A stretch of 64,000 nt of DNA, taken from NCBI GenBank assembly GCA_910579845.1, contig CAJTWL010000012.1, forward strand, positions 1 through 64,000, given 5' to 3'. Within the stretch, counting starts at the first letter, position 1; every line of letters starts with the position of its first letter. Shown one piece after another: positions 54,285 through 63,678 of this stretch. The position numbers and the translations under genes were made by a program. This DNA is from an uncultured Muribaculaceae bacterium (GTDB lineage Bacteria > Bacteroidota > Bacteroidia > Bacteroidales > Muribaculaceae). The notes below the pieces were generated by a model. The model worked only from the letters and a program-made list of their open reading frames with translations. It was not told the DNA's origin and did no database searches.

Positions 54285-54384
54285 TTACCCGACGTTTGGG
54301 AGGGCGACTTGTCCTCAAGTCGCCAAAAATCATCAGAGCCACGTAAGGGAGTTTCGGGACAAACTCCCCTCCCAACGACCGTCG
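54285..54384. repeat. Two-hairpin dispersed repeat, copy E
   Basis: The left arm is TTACCCGACGTTTGGGAGG (54285-54303), the fullest consensus; the right is CCTCCCAACGACCGTCG (54368-54384). Hairpin 1 is GGCGACTTG-TCCT-CAAGTCGCC (54303-54324), and hairpin 2 pairs GGGAGTTT (54347-54354) with AAACTCCC (54361-54368). It lies 38 bp after the MazG-like gene's stop. Confidence 0.88.
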
Positions 54385-54422
54385 AGTGCATTTTTTGGGG
54401 GGTATGGTATGAGAATCTCGTG

Positions 54423-54737
54423 TCAGAAGCGGTTTTTATCGCGCGACGATTTCTTTTCAAAACTTGCCTTTAGTGCATCCGTGAGGTTCACACCTGTCTG
54501 GTTCGCCAGACAGATGACAACCCATAAAATATCAGCCAACTCTTCGGAAAGCGCCGCCTTTGGATCATCAAATTCACCCGGTTTACGTTTCTGATCGCCA
54601 AATGTGCGAGATATTACACGTGCCAGTTCTCCTGTTTCTTCTGTAAGAACAGCCATGTTGGTAAGTTCGGAGAAGTATCCTTTCCCGACAGTGGCAATCC
54701 AGTTGTCGACTGCCGACTGAGCTTCGTCGAGTGTCAT
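54423..54737 (-). CDS. MazG-like nucleotide pyrophosphohydrolase
   Basis: A 104-residue protein of the all-alpha NTP pyrophosphohydrolase group. The acidic metal-binding pattern ExxE...ExxD is visible as VLTEETGELARVI and LSEELADILWVVICLANQTG. Small members hydrolyse dNTPs or related nucleotides to monophosphates and guard the nucleotide pool. The frame extends to 54782, overlapping the upstream gene, but ATG at 54737 (MTLDEAQSAVDNW) begins 4 bp after that gene's stop and is preferred. A lysine and arginine rich end (EKKSSRDKNRF) follows. Confidence 0.88.
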   Translation of the reverse strand: MTLDEAQSAVDNWIATVGKGYFSELTNMAVLTEETGELARVISRTFGDQKRKPGEFDDPKAALSEELADILWVVICLANQTGVNLTDALKASFEKKSSRDKNRF

Positions 54738-54741
54738 GGCG

Positions 54742-55272
54742 TTACAAGATTGAGAGTGCACGGAGTTCATCGGCAATTTCATTGCCGGACATTATTCTTT
54801 TTATAGACAGCGTACGGGCGAAATCATCTACTGCGGGGTGAATGCGCGGATTACGGAAGATACGCCCCATATATACGCGGGTTTTCTCGAACAGGTTGTC
54901 GATCTCGTCATCCTCCAGCTGGCACGTTTCTCTGGCTTCCTCCGTTATTTCGCGACGGATGGTGTCCATTACCTCCTGAGGCACATTCTGTTTCATTCTT
55001 ACCAAAGAGCGTGACATGATATTTGAGATCACCATGGAGGATGTTATATAGAAATTATGCACCAGATGGTTCCAGCTTGCTTTGGGGGAGAATACAGGTG
55101 ATGAATTGAAATAGAAATCATTGGAGAAGGTCACCATGGGACCTGTCGAGTCAAGAGAAACTTCTACAATATTGTCAATGGCGTCCAACGCAGCCAGTGA
55201 GATTGCCATTCCTGCCAATCCGTAAGCCTTGTCGTCCTCATTCATATATTCTAATGTCATAGCTTGCGTCAT
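54742..55272 (-). CDS. Conserved protein of unknown function
   Basis: A 176-residue soluble protein with no signal peptide. It has an N-terminal mixed part (AYGLAGMAISLAALDAIDNIVEVSLDSTGPMVTFSNDFYF) and a helical C-terminal part (SRSLVRMKQNVPQEVMDTIRREITEEARETCQLEDDEI). I do not recognise a family. The gap to the MazG-like gene is 4 bp, so they form one operon. ATG at 55260 is an alternative start. Confidence 0.65.
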   Translation of the reverse strand: MTQAMTLEYMNEDDKAYGLAGMAISLAALDAIDNIVEVSLDSTGPMVTFSNDFYFNSSPVFSPKASWNHLVHNFYITSSMVISNIMSRSLVRMKQNVPQEVMDTIRREITEEARETCQLEDDEIDNLFEKTRVYMGRIFRNPRIHPAVDDFARTLSIKRIMSGNEIADELRALSIL

Positions 55273-55345
55273 ATCTTAGAAACCGTTTAATTTTTTAACA
55301 GAAATAACGTATTAAAAGTTTGAGATATGTTGTTTAAACAATTTC

Positions 55346-57235
55346 TTAAAATCTCAGGCTGATGCCGCCATATATGCACACACCCTGTTGTGGTAGTTCC
55401 GGAAGGAGCGGAGTGTGGCGATTCAGTATGTTGTCAGCCTGTACCCATACATCGAAGTTGTCTGTTATACCGTAGGATGCGCCAAGATTCAGTGTAGTCA
55501 TGTCAGGGAGCCGCAGACCCGCAAGGATCATGTCGTCATAATTGAGACTTCCGGAATACGATCCCTTTGTATATATGGTGCGTACACCCCGGTAATTGTA
55601 GGCAGCCGAGATTCTAAGGGTGCTCCATGGATTGGACTCTGCCGAGAGATCCAAGATCCATCGCGGACGGTCATATCCGTTGAAATATCCCTTGGTGCCA
55701 TTTTGTGGCTGATAGTTCCCCTTTGTGGTAATCTTGAATACTTTTCCGCAATCGTAACTCAGATTTGCACCGATGCTGAAACCATGCATATTGGTTGTGT
55801 ATGCGGAGTCGAATTTGTATGATATGTCGGAGATAATGCCATTATTAAGGTATTCATCGGGGAGAGAGCCGAATGCGGAGTTCAATCTGTTGACTGATGT
55901 CTGATACCAGCCTCCGAGATATTCGCCACGAGATACACGGAAAGCAAATTCAGTTCCTGCCTTGAATCCGGCGAATGGTCCGAACGATACTCCCAATTGT
56001 CCGTCAAGAGGTGTATAGACAGGGCGAGTGTTATATATCAAGGGTGATTGGTAATAATCGAGTTCATAATTGGAGGCAAGTGTATGCAACTTGCTGCCAC
56101 CTAATATATGCAGATAAAAATTCACCGGTGATGCCTGAAAATCAAGCTTCACATCCGGTGCCACATGGAATGCTGGATATCTGTCATAGCTGTAGCCTGC
56201 GTTGAAGGCGATGTCTATGTCGGCTCCTATTCTGATGAGCAAACGGTCTTTTGCAAAACGATAATAAGGAGTTAGTGTGATCAGTCCATAGTTGTCGGGT
56301 GAAAAGTATGGGTCGGTGACCGGCTGACCGTAAGACAGGGCGTATTCCGGCCAACCTTTTTCTCCCGCATAGAGCAGTATGTCGCCTTTCAGGTCTACTC
56401 CGATTACAGATTTTTCTGCTGTCGGGAATTTGAATCCGGCATTGAAATTTATATCCGTCTCTCTATTCCCCTGCGTGCTCGACAGTTTATCGTAGTTGTC
56501 GGCAGGGATTGAGTAACGGCTGTAGAAGCTCCTGTATCCGAAGTATCTGACACCGGCACCGGCATACCAGCTTATGGCGTCATCTTTCACCGGTGACAAC
56601 CATTCTATTTTAGCCGCGATATCATTCAGCGTCTGTGTGGGAGCTTTCTTATTCTGAGAATCCCATTCGGGAGCGTATGCATAATAATTGAAATTGCCGA
56701 TATGCCAGGAGACAGCCCCCTGAAGCGTTCCTTTGTCTTGAAAGTCATGAGATGCATATGCCCCGATTGTCTCATCGTAGCGGAATTGCCGCGTATCCGG
56801 ATTTCCGTTTTCCAGTTTGGGTTTCCACAAAGATGTGGAATTGTGCTGGAGCCATATGCCGGCTTTTGTATGCTCTGAATCCGCGAACCTATATCCCGCA
56901 GATAGTGTGGAGTTGAGCCATGAACCGAGTCCGAGATCAAGGTAGCCCTTGTTGGAAGATACTGTCTGGGTGTCTCTCCAGCCTGTCGCCGCCATAGGTA
57001 TGAGACGTGGCTTGAAATTTGCCGGTACGCTCTTGCCGTCGTAATTCAGAGGAGTCGTCTCAAGTGTGAACTTATGTTGCTTCGGGAATGTATTTACACG
57101 GTCGATATGGAAAATTTCCGGCACATATTTCCCTTCTACGGATATGGATTGGTTATATTGGGCATTCAGATTTATAATCGGTAAGAATGCGAGTGTTAAA
57201 GCACCGCCTCTTAATATATTATTGCAGGATTTCAT
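55346..57235 (-). CDS. Outer-membrane beta-barrel (TonB-receptor-like, no plug)
   Basis: A 629-residue protein with a signal (GALTLAFLPIINLNA). It has many amphipathic strands ending in aromatic residues (AGYRFADSEHTKAGIWLQHNS, LTPYYRFAKDRLLIRIGADIDIAF, WVQADNILNRHTPLLPELPQQG) and ends GGISLRF, as TonB-dependent receptor barrels do. No plug or TonB box is seen at the N-terminus, so it is a barrel-only form. It lies 20 bp after the long TPR gene. In Bacteroidota such TPR plus barrel pairs occur together, but the shared function is unknown. Confidence 0.8.
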   Translation of the reverse strand: MKSCNNILRGGALTLAFLPIINLNAQYNQSISVEGKYVPEIFHIDRVNTFPKQHKFTLETTPLNYDGKSVPANFKPRLIPMAATGWRDTQTVSSNKGYLDLGLGSWLNSTLSAGYRFADSEHTKAGIWLQHNSTSLWKPKLENGNPDTRQFRYDETIGAYASHDFQDKGTLQGAVSWHIGNFNYYAYAPEWDSQNKKAPTQTLNDIAAKIEWLSPVKDDAISWYAGAGVRYFGYRSFYSRYSIPADNYDKLSSTQGNRETDINFNAGFKFPTAEKSVIGVDLKGDILLYAGEKGWPEYALSYGQPVTDPYFSPDNYGLITLTPYYRFAKDRLLIRIGADIDIAFNAGYSYDRYPAFHVAPDVKLDFQASPVNFYLHILGGSKLHTLASNYELDYYQSPLIYNTRPVYTPLDGQLGVSFGPFAGFKAGTEFAFRVSRGEYLGGWYQTSVNRLNSAFGSLPDEYLNNGIISDISYKFDSAYTTNMHGFSIGANLSYDCGKVFKITTKGNYQPQNGTKGYFNGYDRPRWILDLSAESNPWSTLRISAAYNYRGVRTIYTKGSYSGSLNYDDMILAGLRLPDMTTLNLGASYGITDNFDVWVQADNILNRHTPLLPELPQQGVCIYGGISLRF

Positions 57236-57255
57236 CTTACTGTTTCTTTAAAGGA

Positions 57256-60200
57256 TTATTTATAAGATTTGAGCCGAGATGCTATTGCATTTGTTATCTC
57301 CGGTTCATTACCGGGATAATTATTTTTCAGACTTTGCAGATATTCTTTTGCAAGGTATGTTTTGCCAAGTCCGTGATATGCATCGGCAAGTAGTATGAAT
57401 CCTTTTGCGAGCTGAAGCTGGTGTGGAGTGCCGGCTTCGGTGAACTTAAGCATCGCTTTTTCAGCTTTGGAATATTGTTTTGTTTCAATATAATATTTAC
57501 CTAAAGCCACTGCCGCATTCGCGCCCGCTTCTGAAGCCGGGTTCTCTACAAGGGAGCCGAGTATCCCGACAGCCTCTTCTGAGTTCCCTTTCGACATCAA
57601 GGCTTCAGCTTCAAGGAGGCTCATCTCTTCTGCAACTTCAGAAGCTGTGCCTCCTGCATTTCTTGCTTTTTGCGCATATTCGATTATAGCATTCGGCTCA
57701 GATGAGGTACGTGCAATTCCTGCATAGGCGTCGGCGAGAAAATCGGTGTTCCCCGATTTCTCGAGCAGACGGTAACATTCCTCAGCGTCAGCCTTGCGTC
57801 CGGGCAGATCATATTCCAGTATTTCGGCACGTGAAAGCAAAGCCTCGGGATATTGTGTGGAATGGGGACGAGACTGTATTACTCTTGCGAGAGATTCCTC
57901 GGCATCGGTGAATTTGCGGTTCGCACGTTGTGAGGAAGCTATGTCGAGTAGTGCCTGAGCGAGATATTTGCCATCCGGATAGTCCCGCACATATGTCTGG
58001 AGCGCGACTATATTGTCTGGATTCTCTGCGAAAGCTGTTTCCGCACCATCGAAAGCAATCTGCTCCAATTCGTCTGCATCAAGCTGTTTTGCCTCAGGCA
58101 CGCTTCTGATGAATGTCGCATATTCCTGCATCGCTCCTGTTGAGGAGTAATACTTGCGCAGATCTGTGTTGGCTACTTCGGCCTCTTCACTTGACGGCCA
58201 TGTGCGGATAATGTCCTTGTAAGTGTCGACAGCTTTTTGATGATCGCCCTCTTTATTGTAAGTAAATGCCAGATTCAGCATAGCCTTGCGTGCCTGGGAT
58301 GTCTGAGGATAAGAGGATGCGAGCTGGTCGAAAGCTTCGGCAGCCTCCTTGTTGCGGTCCAGAGCCTGATAGGTCAGCGCCTTTTCCATAAGTGAGTTGG
58401 GAATCCATCTTGAATTCGGAAAATCTGTGATTATACCCGAAAGCTCTTCAATCTTTCCATTTATATCTCCTCCAAGACCTCTCATCACTGCGTGCCGGTA
58501 GGTGGCATAATCGGCATCTGTGGCGCCCATTTCTATCGCTTTTGCAAAAGCGGATTGTGCTGATTTGTAGTTACCGGAGTAGTAAAGACAATCGCCCATA
58601 CGTATGTATGCGTCACTTTCAAGCGATTTCGGAAGGGAGGGTCTGGCATCGAGAGCCTTGCGGAAGGTCGTCGCTGCCTCGGCATATTTCTCGAGTTGAT
58701 ATTCGGTATATGCAAGATTATAGAGAGCAAGTGTCTTGTTGGAAGAAGCTTTATCACCTTTTATGTAGGTTGAGTAGGCTGTACGGGCTTTCGCGTAACC
58801 GCCCGTTGCATAAAGGGCATCGCCATACCACAATTGCGTCTGGAGTGCAAGGGCACGGTCGTGAGAGGCAAGATCGAGAGAGCGTGAGAACATTTTGACT
58901 GCGTCTTGTGTACGTCCGTTTGACATGGCTTCTATGCCAAGCTGATAGAGCACTTTCTGTTTTGCCGCCAGAATGCTTTGTGAGGGTTTGCGAATTTTCT
59001 CGATGTTTTCAAGTGCCTTGGAGTAGTTATGGTCGTTGTAATAAGCCGTTGCCAGGTATCCTTCAACTTTTGGAGTGTATTCGGAATCGGGATATAGTTT
59101 TATAAATCCTTCAAGCATGTCGGCAGAGGATGCAAACGGTACCTTTCCTCCACGTGTGAGTGCGGCAACATAATTGTATAAAGCTGTCTCGGAAACGTTA
59201 CGGTCAAAATCCATGCGGGCTGCCTTTTCAAAAGCGATTGCCGCGGCATCGTCATTGCCGCTTTTCATATCGCATTGACCAAGATACAGCCATGCACTCT
59301 GGGATATGTCATTCTTAAGATCTGTAAGAGAGGATAACTTCTCGGCAGCTTTCTCATATTCACCGTTCTCGTATTCGCATACTCCGGCGGCATATACGGC
59401 ATCCGGAGCCGGAGATCCTGTGCAGGTGCCAAGATAACGGGAGAGATATGTCTGTGCTTCGGTAATATTCCCTATTTTGAAAAGGCTGAGACCGGTTATG
59501 CGGTTAAGTTCCGGAGCTATTTCAGGGTTGTCAAGCTTTTGCAGAAGTTTCTTACCGCTTTCCGCGACTTCCCGGTAGTTGCCGCGTGTATAGTCAATCT
59601 GTGCCATATAGTAAGCCGATTCAAGACCCTTCTCGCTGCTTTTTACTTTTGAGAAAAGTGAATATGCCTTGTCGTAGTCGCCATCGATATAGTCGAGATA
59701 TGCGGTATAGAAATTCAGTGCATCACGATACTGGCTCGCATTGGCAAGTGCGGTCAATGTCTTACGCGCTTCTTTGAAATGCCCCGTTTTGATTTCGCAA
59801 AGAGCCAAACGGTATGAATAGAGAAGTTTCTGGTCTCTGTTCAGGCGTGCGAGATCTAGTGACGAATACTCATTCAGAGCACCACTCCACTGATGATGAT
59901 AGAAATAATAATCGCCCACTTTCATAGAAGCCTCGAGAGCGGCAGGTGACGCCGGATAGTTTGTGCGGAAATCTATCAACAGCCGCAGGCAATCCTTCTC
60001 ACCGCGTTCGAACAGCGCATTGGCAAGCAGATACACATATTCCTCCTGTAGTGAAGGCGTGAGGCTTATGTTTTCGGTTTCTATCTCGCGTAACTGATCA
60101 ATGGCTCCTATATAGTTTCCGGTGGCTGACATGACACGGGCACGCTCAAGATAGCCTGACGCACGTGGCGAGAACCGTGCTTCCGATGCTGATGATTGTG

Positions 60201-60282
60201 CGTGGAGAGGAATTTGCGGCATAAGCATTCCGACTGCGCAACACGAAGAGACAAGAAGAACCTTGAGATTTATTTTTATCAT
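57256..60282 (-). CDS. Large tetratricopeptide-repeat protein, exported
   Basis: A 1008-residue protein with an N-terminal signal (VLLVSSCCAVGMLMPQIPLHA). More than a dozen TPR units of about 34-36 residues fill the rest, for example GDYYFYHHQWSGALNEYSSL, DYDKAYSLFSKVKSSEKG, GDCLYYSGNYKSAQSAFAKAIEMG and YYIETKQYSKAEKAML. The YbgF/BamD-like tone (SAQTLLY-free, with FPNSRWIPNSLMEKAL) suggests a periplasmic scaffold. It is followed by the barrel gene and may present the barrel's cargo or partner. It starts divergently from the tricorn gene. Confidence 0.85.
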   Translation of the reverse strand: MIKINLKVLLVSSCCAVGMLMPQIPLHAQSSASEARFSPRASGYLERARVMSATGNYIGAIDQLREIETENISLTPSLQEEYVYLLANALFERGEKDCLRLLIDFRTNYPASPAALEASMKVGDYYFYHHQWSGALNEYSSLDLARLNRDQKLLYSYRLALCEIKTGHFKEARKTLTALANASQYRDALNFYTAYLDYIDGDYDKAYSLFSKVKSSEKGLESAYYMAQIDYTRGNYREVAESGKKLLQKLDNPEIAPELNRITGLSLFKIGNITEAQTYLSRYLGTCTGSPAPDAVYAAGVCEYENGEYEKAAEKLSSLTDLKNDISQSAWLYLGQCDMKSGNDDAAAIAFEKAARMDFDRNVSETALYNYVAALTRGGKVPFASSADMLEGFIKLYPDSEYTPKVEGYLATAYYNDHNYSKALENIEKIRKPSQSILAAKQKVLYQLGIEAMSNGRTQDAVKMFSRSLDLASHDRALALQTQLWYGDALYATGGYAKARTAYSTYIKGDKASSNKTLALYNLAYTEYQLEKYAEAATTFRKALDARPSLPKSLESDAYIRMGDCLYYSGNYKSAQSAFAKAIEMGATDADYATYRHAVMRGLGGDINGKIEELSGIITDFPNSRWIPNSLMEKALTYQALDRNKEAAEAFDQLASSYPQTSQARKAMLNLAFTYNKEGDHQKAVDTYKDIIRTWPSSEEAEVANTDLRKYYSSTGAMQEYATFIRSVPEAKQLDADELEQIAFDGAETAFAENPDNIVALQTYVRDYPDGKYLAQALLDIASSQRANRKFTDAEESLARVIQSRPHSTQYPEALLSRAEILEYDLPGRKADAEECYRLLEKSGNTDFLADAYAGIARTSSEPNAIIEYAQKARNAGGTASEVAEEMSLLEAEALMSKGNSEEAVGILGSLVENPASEAGANAAVALGKYYIETKQYSKAEKAMLKFTEAGTPHQLQLAKGFILLADAYHGLGKTYLAKEYLQSLKNNYPGNEPEITNAIASRLKSYK

Positions 60283-60306
60283 TCCGTTATGATTTTAACT
60301 CAACCG

Positions 60307-60336
60307 CAAATTTACAGAAATTTTTCATTAAATTTG
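60307..60336. promoter_or_regulatory. Divergent promoter boxes of the TPR and tricorn genes
   Basis: On the minus strand TAAATTTG (60307-60314) lies about 24 bp before the TPR ATG at 60282. On the plus strand TAAATTTG (60329-60336) lies 23 bp before the tricorn ATG at 60360. Both match TAnnTTTG exactly. Confidence 0.6.
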
Positions 60337-60359
60337 TGATAATTTTAAAACAACTATCT

Positions 60360-63300
60360 ATGAAAAAGATTTTTAGTGTCGGATTTGCCCTGGCGATGGG
60401 TCTTGCCGCACCTGTTGCCGCCACGCAGACGAAAGATGCGGATACCCCGAAATGGCTGCGAAATACGGCTATATCCCCGGATGGGAAAACAATAGCATTC
60501 ACTTATAAGGGTGACATCTTCACAATACCCGTCACCGGAGGAGAGGGGAGACAGTTGACCACCGGTTCCTCTTATGAGACTTATCCTGTCTGGAGCCCCG
60601 ATTCGCGCAATATAGTCTTTGTATCGGACAGAGAGGGAAGTCAGGATCTATTTATTGTCGGTATAGAGGGAGGTACACCGCGTCGTCTCACTACTTTTTC
60701 AGGAAATGAGAAACCATTGGCATTTATAGACAGTACACATGTGATATATTCAAGCTCCGAGGCTCCATCCAAGGAGTCGGTGCGTCATCCAAGCCGGTTG
60801 ACAAGAACCTATTCCATAGATGTGAGCCAGGAATCTCCACGTCCGCAGTTGTTTCTCTCCATGCCTGTGGAGGCTGCCGACTTCGCTGCCGACGGCAAGA
60901 TGATCTTTCAGGACAAGAAGGGTCTGGAGAATATTTACCGTAAGCATGAACGTTCTTCCGGTACATCCGACATATGGTTGTACGAGAATGGCGATTTCAA
61001 GAAACTTACCACATTCAATGGTCATGATCTGAATCCTGTATGGACGGGCAAAGACGAATATTGTTTTGTAAGCGAGGAGGGCGGGACGTTGAACGTCTAT
61101 AAGGTTTCCGCGTCCGGCAAGCGCACCAAGCTGACAGATTTCAAGAAACATCCGGTACGTTCATTGTCTGCGGCAGATAACGGCACACTTGCATTCAGCT
61201 GGGATGGAGAGATATATACGTTGGCTCCCGGAGGCAAAGCTGTGAAAGTGCCTGTGTCGATACATGCCGACCAATATATGCGAGATGCCGTCAAATCGTT
61301 TGTCAACGGCAGTGCATCATCCATGGCTGTGTCACCGGATGGCAAACAGGTAGCATTTGTGCTGCGTGGAGAGGTATATGTTACAGACACCAAGTATAAG
61401 ACAACCAAACGTATAACGGACACTAAGTCGCAGGAACGGGTATTGTCTTTTTCAAAAGACGGGCGCACACTTGTCTACGATTCCGACCGCGACGGACAAT
61501 GGCAGCTTTTCACAGCAACGATAAAGAATCCTGATGAGAAAAGTTTCGCATATGCTACAGAGATAACAGAGGAGCCTTTATATAAGGGAGAAGGTGTCGC
61601 TCAGCAACCGCAGTTTTCTCCGGATGGAAAGAAAGTCGCTTTTCTCGAAGACCGCACAACACTGAAGGTCATAGATGTGAAGTCCAAGAAGGTGAATACA
61701 GCTCTTGACGGAAAGTATAATTACTCATATACGGATGGAGATGTGCCGTTTGAGTGGAGTCCTGATTCCGAATGGTTGCTGGTCAGCTATATTGGAGAGG
61801 GCGGCTGGAACAATTCTGATATCGCGGCAGTAAAAGCGGACGGCAGTAAAGTGGTCGATCTGACGGAGAGCGGATATTCAGACTATAACCCGCGCTGGGC
61901 TATGGGAGGACGTGCCGTTACATATGAGTCCGGCAGGTATGGAATGAAAAGTCATGGCTCATGGGGCAACCAGAGTGATGTGCTGCTGATGGCTCTCGAT
62001 GCTGATGCGTGGGATGAACTTCACGCTACCGAAGAGGAGGCTGCGCTGAAGGAAGAGGCTGCAAAGGAGAAGAAAGATGACTCCAAGAAGGAGGATTCTG
62101 ATTCAAAGAGCAAGAAGAAAAAGAAATCCAAGAAAGATAAAGACAAGGAAGCCGACAAGAGCAAGGAGAGCAAGAAGCTTGATCTTGATTTTGCCAACCG
62201 TCGTCACCGCATGATGCGTCTTACAGGACAAAGCGGAAATGTCGGGGATTTCTATCTTGCACCCAAGGGTGATAAATTGTACTATACCTCAACCGCGACC
62301 GAAGGCGGGCGTAACCTCTATCAGCGGGATCTTCGGAAAGGGGAGACAAAATTGCTTGTAAAGGGAGTAAGCGGTTCGATTGCAGCTGACGCCAAAGGAG
62401 AGAATCTGTTTGTGATCGGCGGAAGCGGCATTAAGAAGGTGGATCTTGCCAAGGGAAGCGCGGATCCGGTGGAATTTGACGCTCCTTATGACCGGAGCCG
62501 TGCCGCGGAACGTGAATATATATATGAGCATATGCTTCGACAGGTTGCGGATAAGTTCTATGATAAGAATCTTCATGGTGTCGACTGGACTTATTACGGA
62601 GACCACTACCGTGAATTCCTTCCGTATATAAGTAACGGTGAAGATTTTGCTATTTTGCTTAGTGAAATACTCGGTGAACTGAATGCGTCGCATACCGGTT
62701 CCAAGTATTATGGGACCTCCGCCAGAATGAATACTGCCCGTTTGGGTGCATTCTTCGATGAGAACTATACCGGCGATGGCTTGAAGATAACAGAGATAAT
62801 AAGCGGATCTCCACTTGGTAACAAAAACACAGGTCTTGAGGCTGGAGATATAATTCTTGCCATAGATGGAGAAAAGATAGTTTCCGGGAAGGATTATTAT
62901 CCATTGCTTGAGGGTAAAGCCGGACGCAAAACCCTTATTGAGGTAAAGAAAGCGAACGGAAAGACAGCTGTTGTATCTACAAAGCCATTGTCGGGCGGAG
63001 CATATAATGATCTGTTGTACAAACGCTGGGTAGAGAATAACGAGAAATATGTGGATTCCATTTCAGGAGGAAAAATAGCATATGTGCATGTGCAGGGTAT
63101 GGACTCTGAAAGTTTCCGCAATACATATGATCGTCTGCTTGGCAAATACCGCAATGCGGATGGCGTTGTAGTGGATACGCGTTGGAATGGCGGCGGCTGG
63201 CTGCATAATGATCTTGCCCTGCTTCTTAACGGCAAGAGATATGTGGATTTTGTGCCCCGTGGTCAATATATCGGTTCCGAACCGTTCTCGCAATGGACAA

Positions 63301-63617
63301 AACCGTCTGTCATGCTCGTAAATGAGGGCAACTACAGTGATGCGCACGGCTCTCCGTTCGTATATCAGACTTTGAAGATAGGCAAAGTGGTGGGTGCGCC
63401 GATACCGGGTACAATGACTGCTGTATGGTGGGAAACCCAGATAGATCCTAATCTGATATTCGGCATACCTCAGGTCACAAGCATCGACATGCAGGGAAAC
63501 ATACTTGAGAATCATCAGCTTAATCCGGATATCGAGGTCTATAACCGACCTGAGGATGAACTTCGTGGCAAGGACAATCAACTTGAAACTGCTGTACGCG
63601 CACTGATGAAGAAATAA
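60360..63617 (+). CDS. Tricorn-type S41 family peptidase, exported
   Basis: A 1085-residue protease (from ATG 60360, signal FSVGFALAMGLAAPVAA). The layout is two PD40/WD40-like propeller parts (about 30-550, PDGKTIAFTYKGDIF-type repeats), a lysine and glutamate rich low-complexity insert (about 557-610), then a tricorn C1 domain, PDZ (about 790-860, GLKITEIISGSPLG) and the S41 catalytic domain. ASHTG carries the likely catalytic His, and NEGNYSDAHGS the nucleophile Ser at about 993. It should act in the periplasm, probably on peptides. The frame begins at 60336, but the signal peptide starts at 60360. Confidence 0.9.
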   Translation: MKKIFSVGFALAMGLAAPVAATQTKDADTPKWLRNTAISPDGKTIAFTYKGDIFTIPVTGGEGRQLTTGSSYETYPVWSPDSRNIVFVSDREGSQDLFIVGIEGGTPRRLTTFSGNEKPLAFIDSTHVIYSSSEAPSKESVRHPSRLTRTYSIDVSQESPRPQLFLSMPVEAADFAADGKMIFQDKKGLENIYRKHERSSGTSDIWLYENGDFKKLTTFNGHDLNPVWTGKDEYCFVSEEGGTLNVYKVSASGKRTKLTDFKKHPVRSLSAADNGTLAFSWDGEIYTLAPGGKAVKVPVSIHADQYMRDAVKSFVNGSASSMAVSPDGKQVAFVLRGEVYVTDTKYKTTKRITDTKSQERVLSFSKDGRTLVYDSDRDGQWQLFTATIKNPDEKSFAYATEITEEPLYKGEGVAQQPQFSPDGKKVAFLEDRTTLKVIDVKSKKVNTALDGKYNYSYTDGDVPFEWSPDSEWLLVSYIGEGGWNNSDIAAVKADGSKVVDLTESGYSDYNPRWAMGGRAVTYESGRYGMKSHGSWGNQSDVLLMALDADAWDELHATEEEAALKEEAAKEKKDDSKKEDSDSKSKKKKKSKKDKDKEADKSKESKKLDLDFANRRHRMMRLTGQSGNVGDFYLAPKGDKLYYTSTATEGGRNLYQRDLRKGETKLLVKGVSGSIAADAKGENLFVIGGSGIKKVDLAKGSADPVEFDAPYDRSRAAEREYIYEHMLRQVADKFYDKNLHGVDWTYYGDHYREFLPYISNGEDFAILLSEILGELNASHTGSKYYGTSARMNTARLGAFFDENYTGDGLKITEIISGSPLGNKNTGLEAGDIILAIDGEKIVSGKDYYPLLEGKAGRKTLIEVKKANGKTAVVSTKPLSGGAYNDLLYKRWVENNEKYVDSISGGKIAYVHVQGMDSESFRNTYDRLLGKYRNADGVVVDTRWNGGGWLHNDLALLLNGKRYVDFVPRGQYIGSEPFSQWTKPSVMLVNEGNYSDAHGSPFVYQTLKIGKVVGAPIPGTMTAVWWETQIDPNLIFGIPQVTSIDMQGNILENHQLNPDIEVYNRPEDELRGKDNQLETAVRALMKK

Positions 63618-63639
63618 TAAACAGTTTATTAATGTCGAT

Positions 63640-63665
63640 ACATCCCGATTATATTATCGGGATGT
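63640..63665. terminator. Hairpin after the tricorn gene
   Basis: ACATCCCGAT (63640-63649) pairs perfectly with ATCGGGATGT (63656-63665) over a 6-nt loop. It lies 23 bp after the tricorn stop and 14 bp before the next ATG. No strong T run follows, so read-through is possible. Confidence 0.5.
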
Positions 63666-63678
63666 GCTACTTTAAAAT

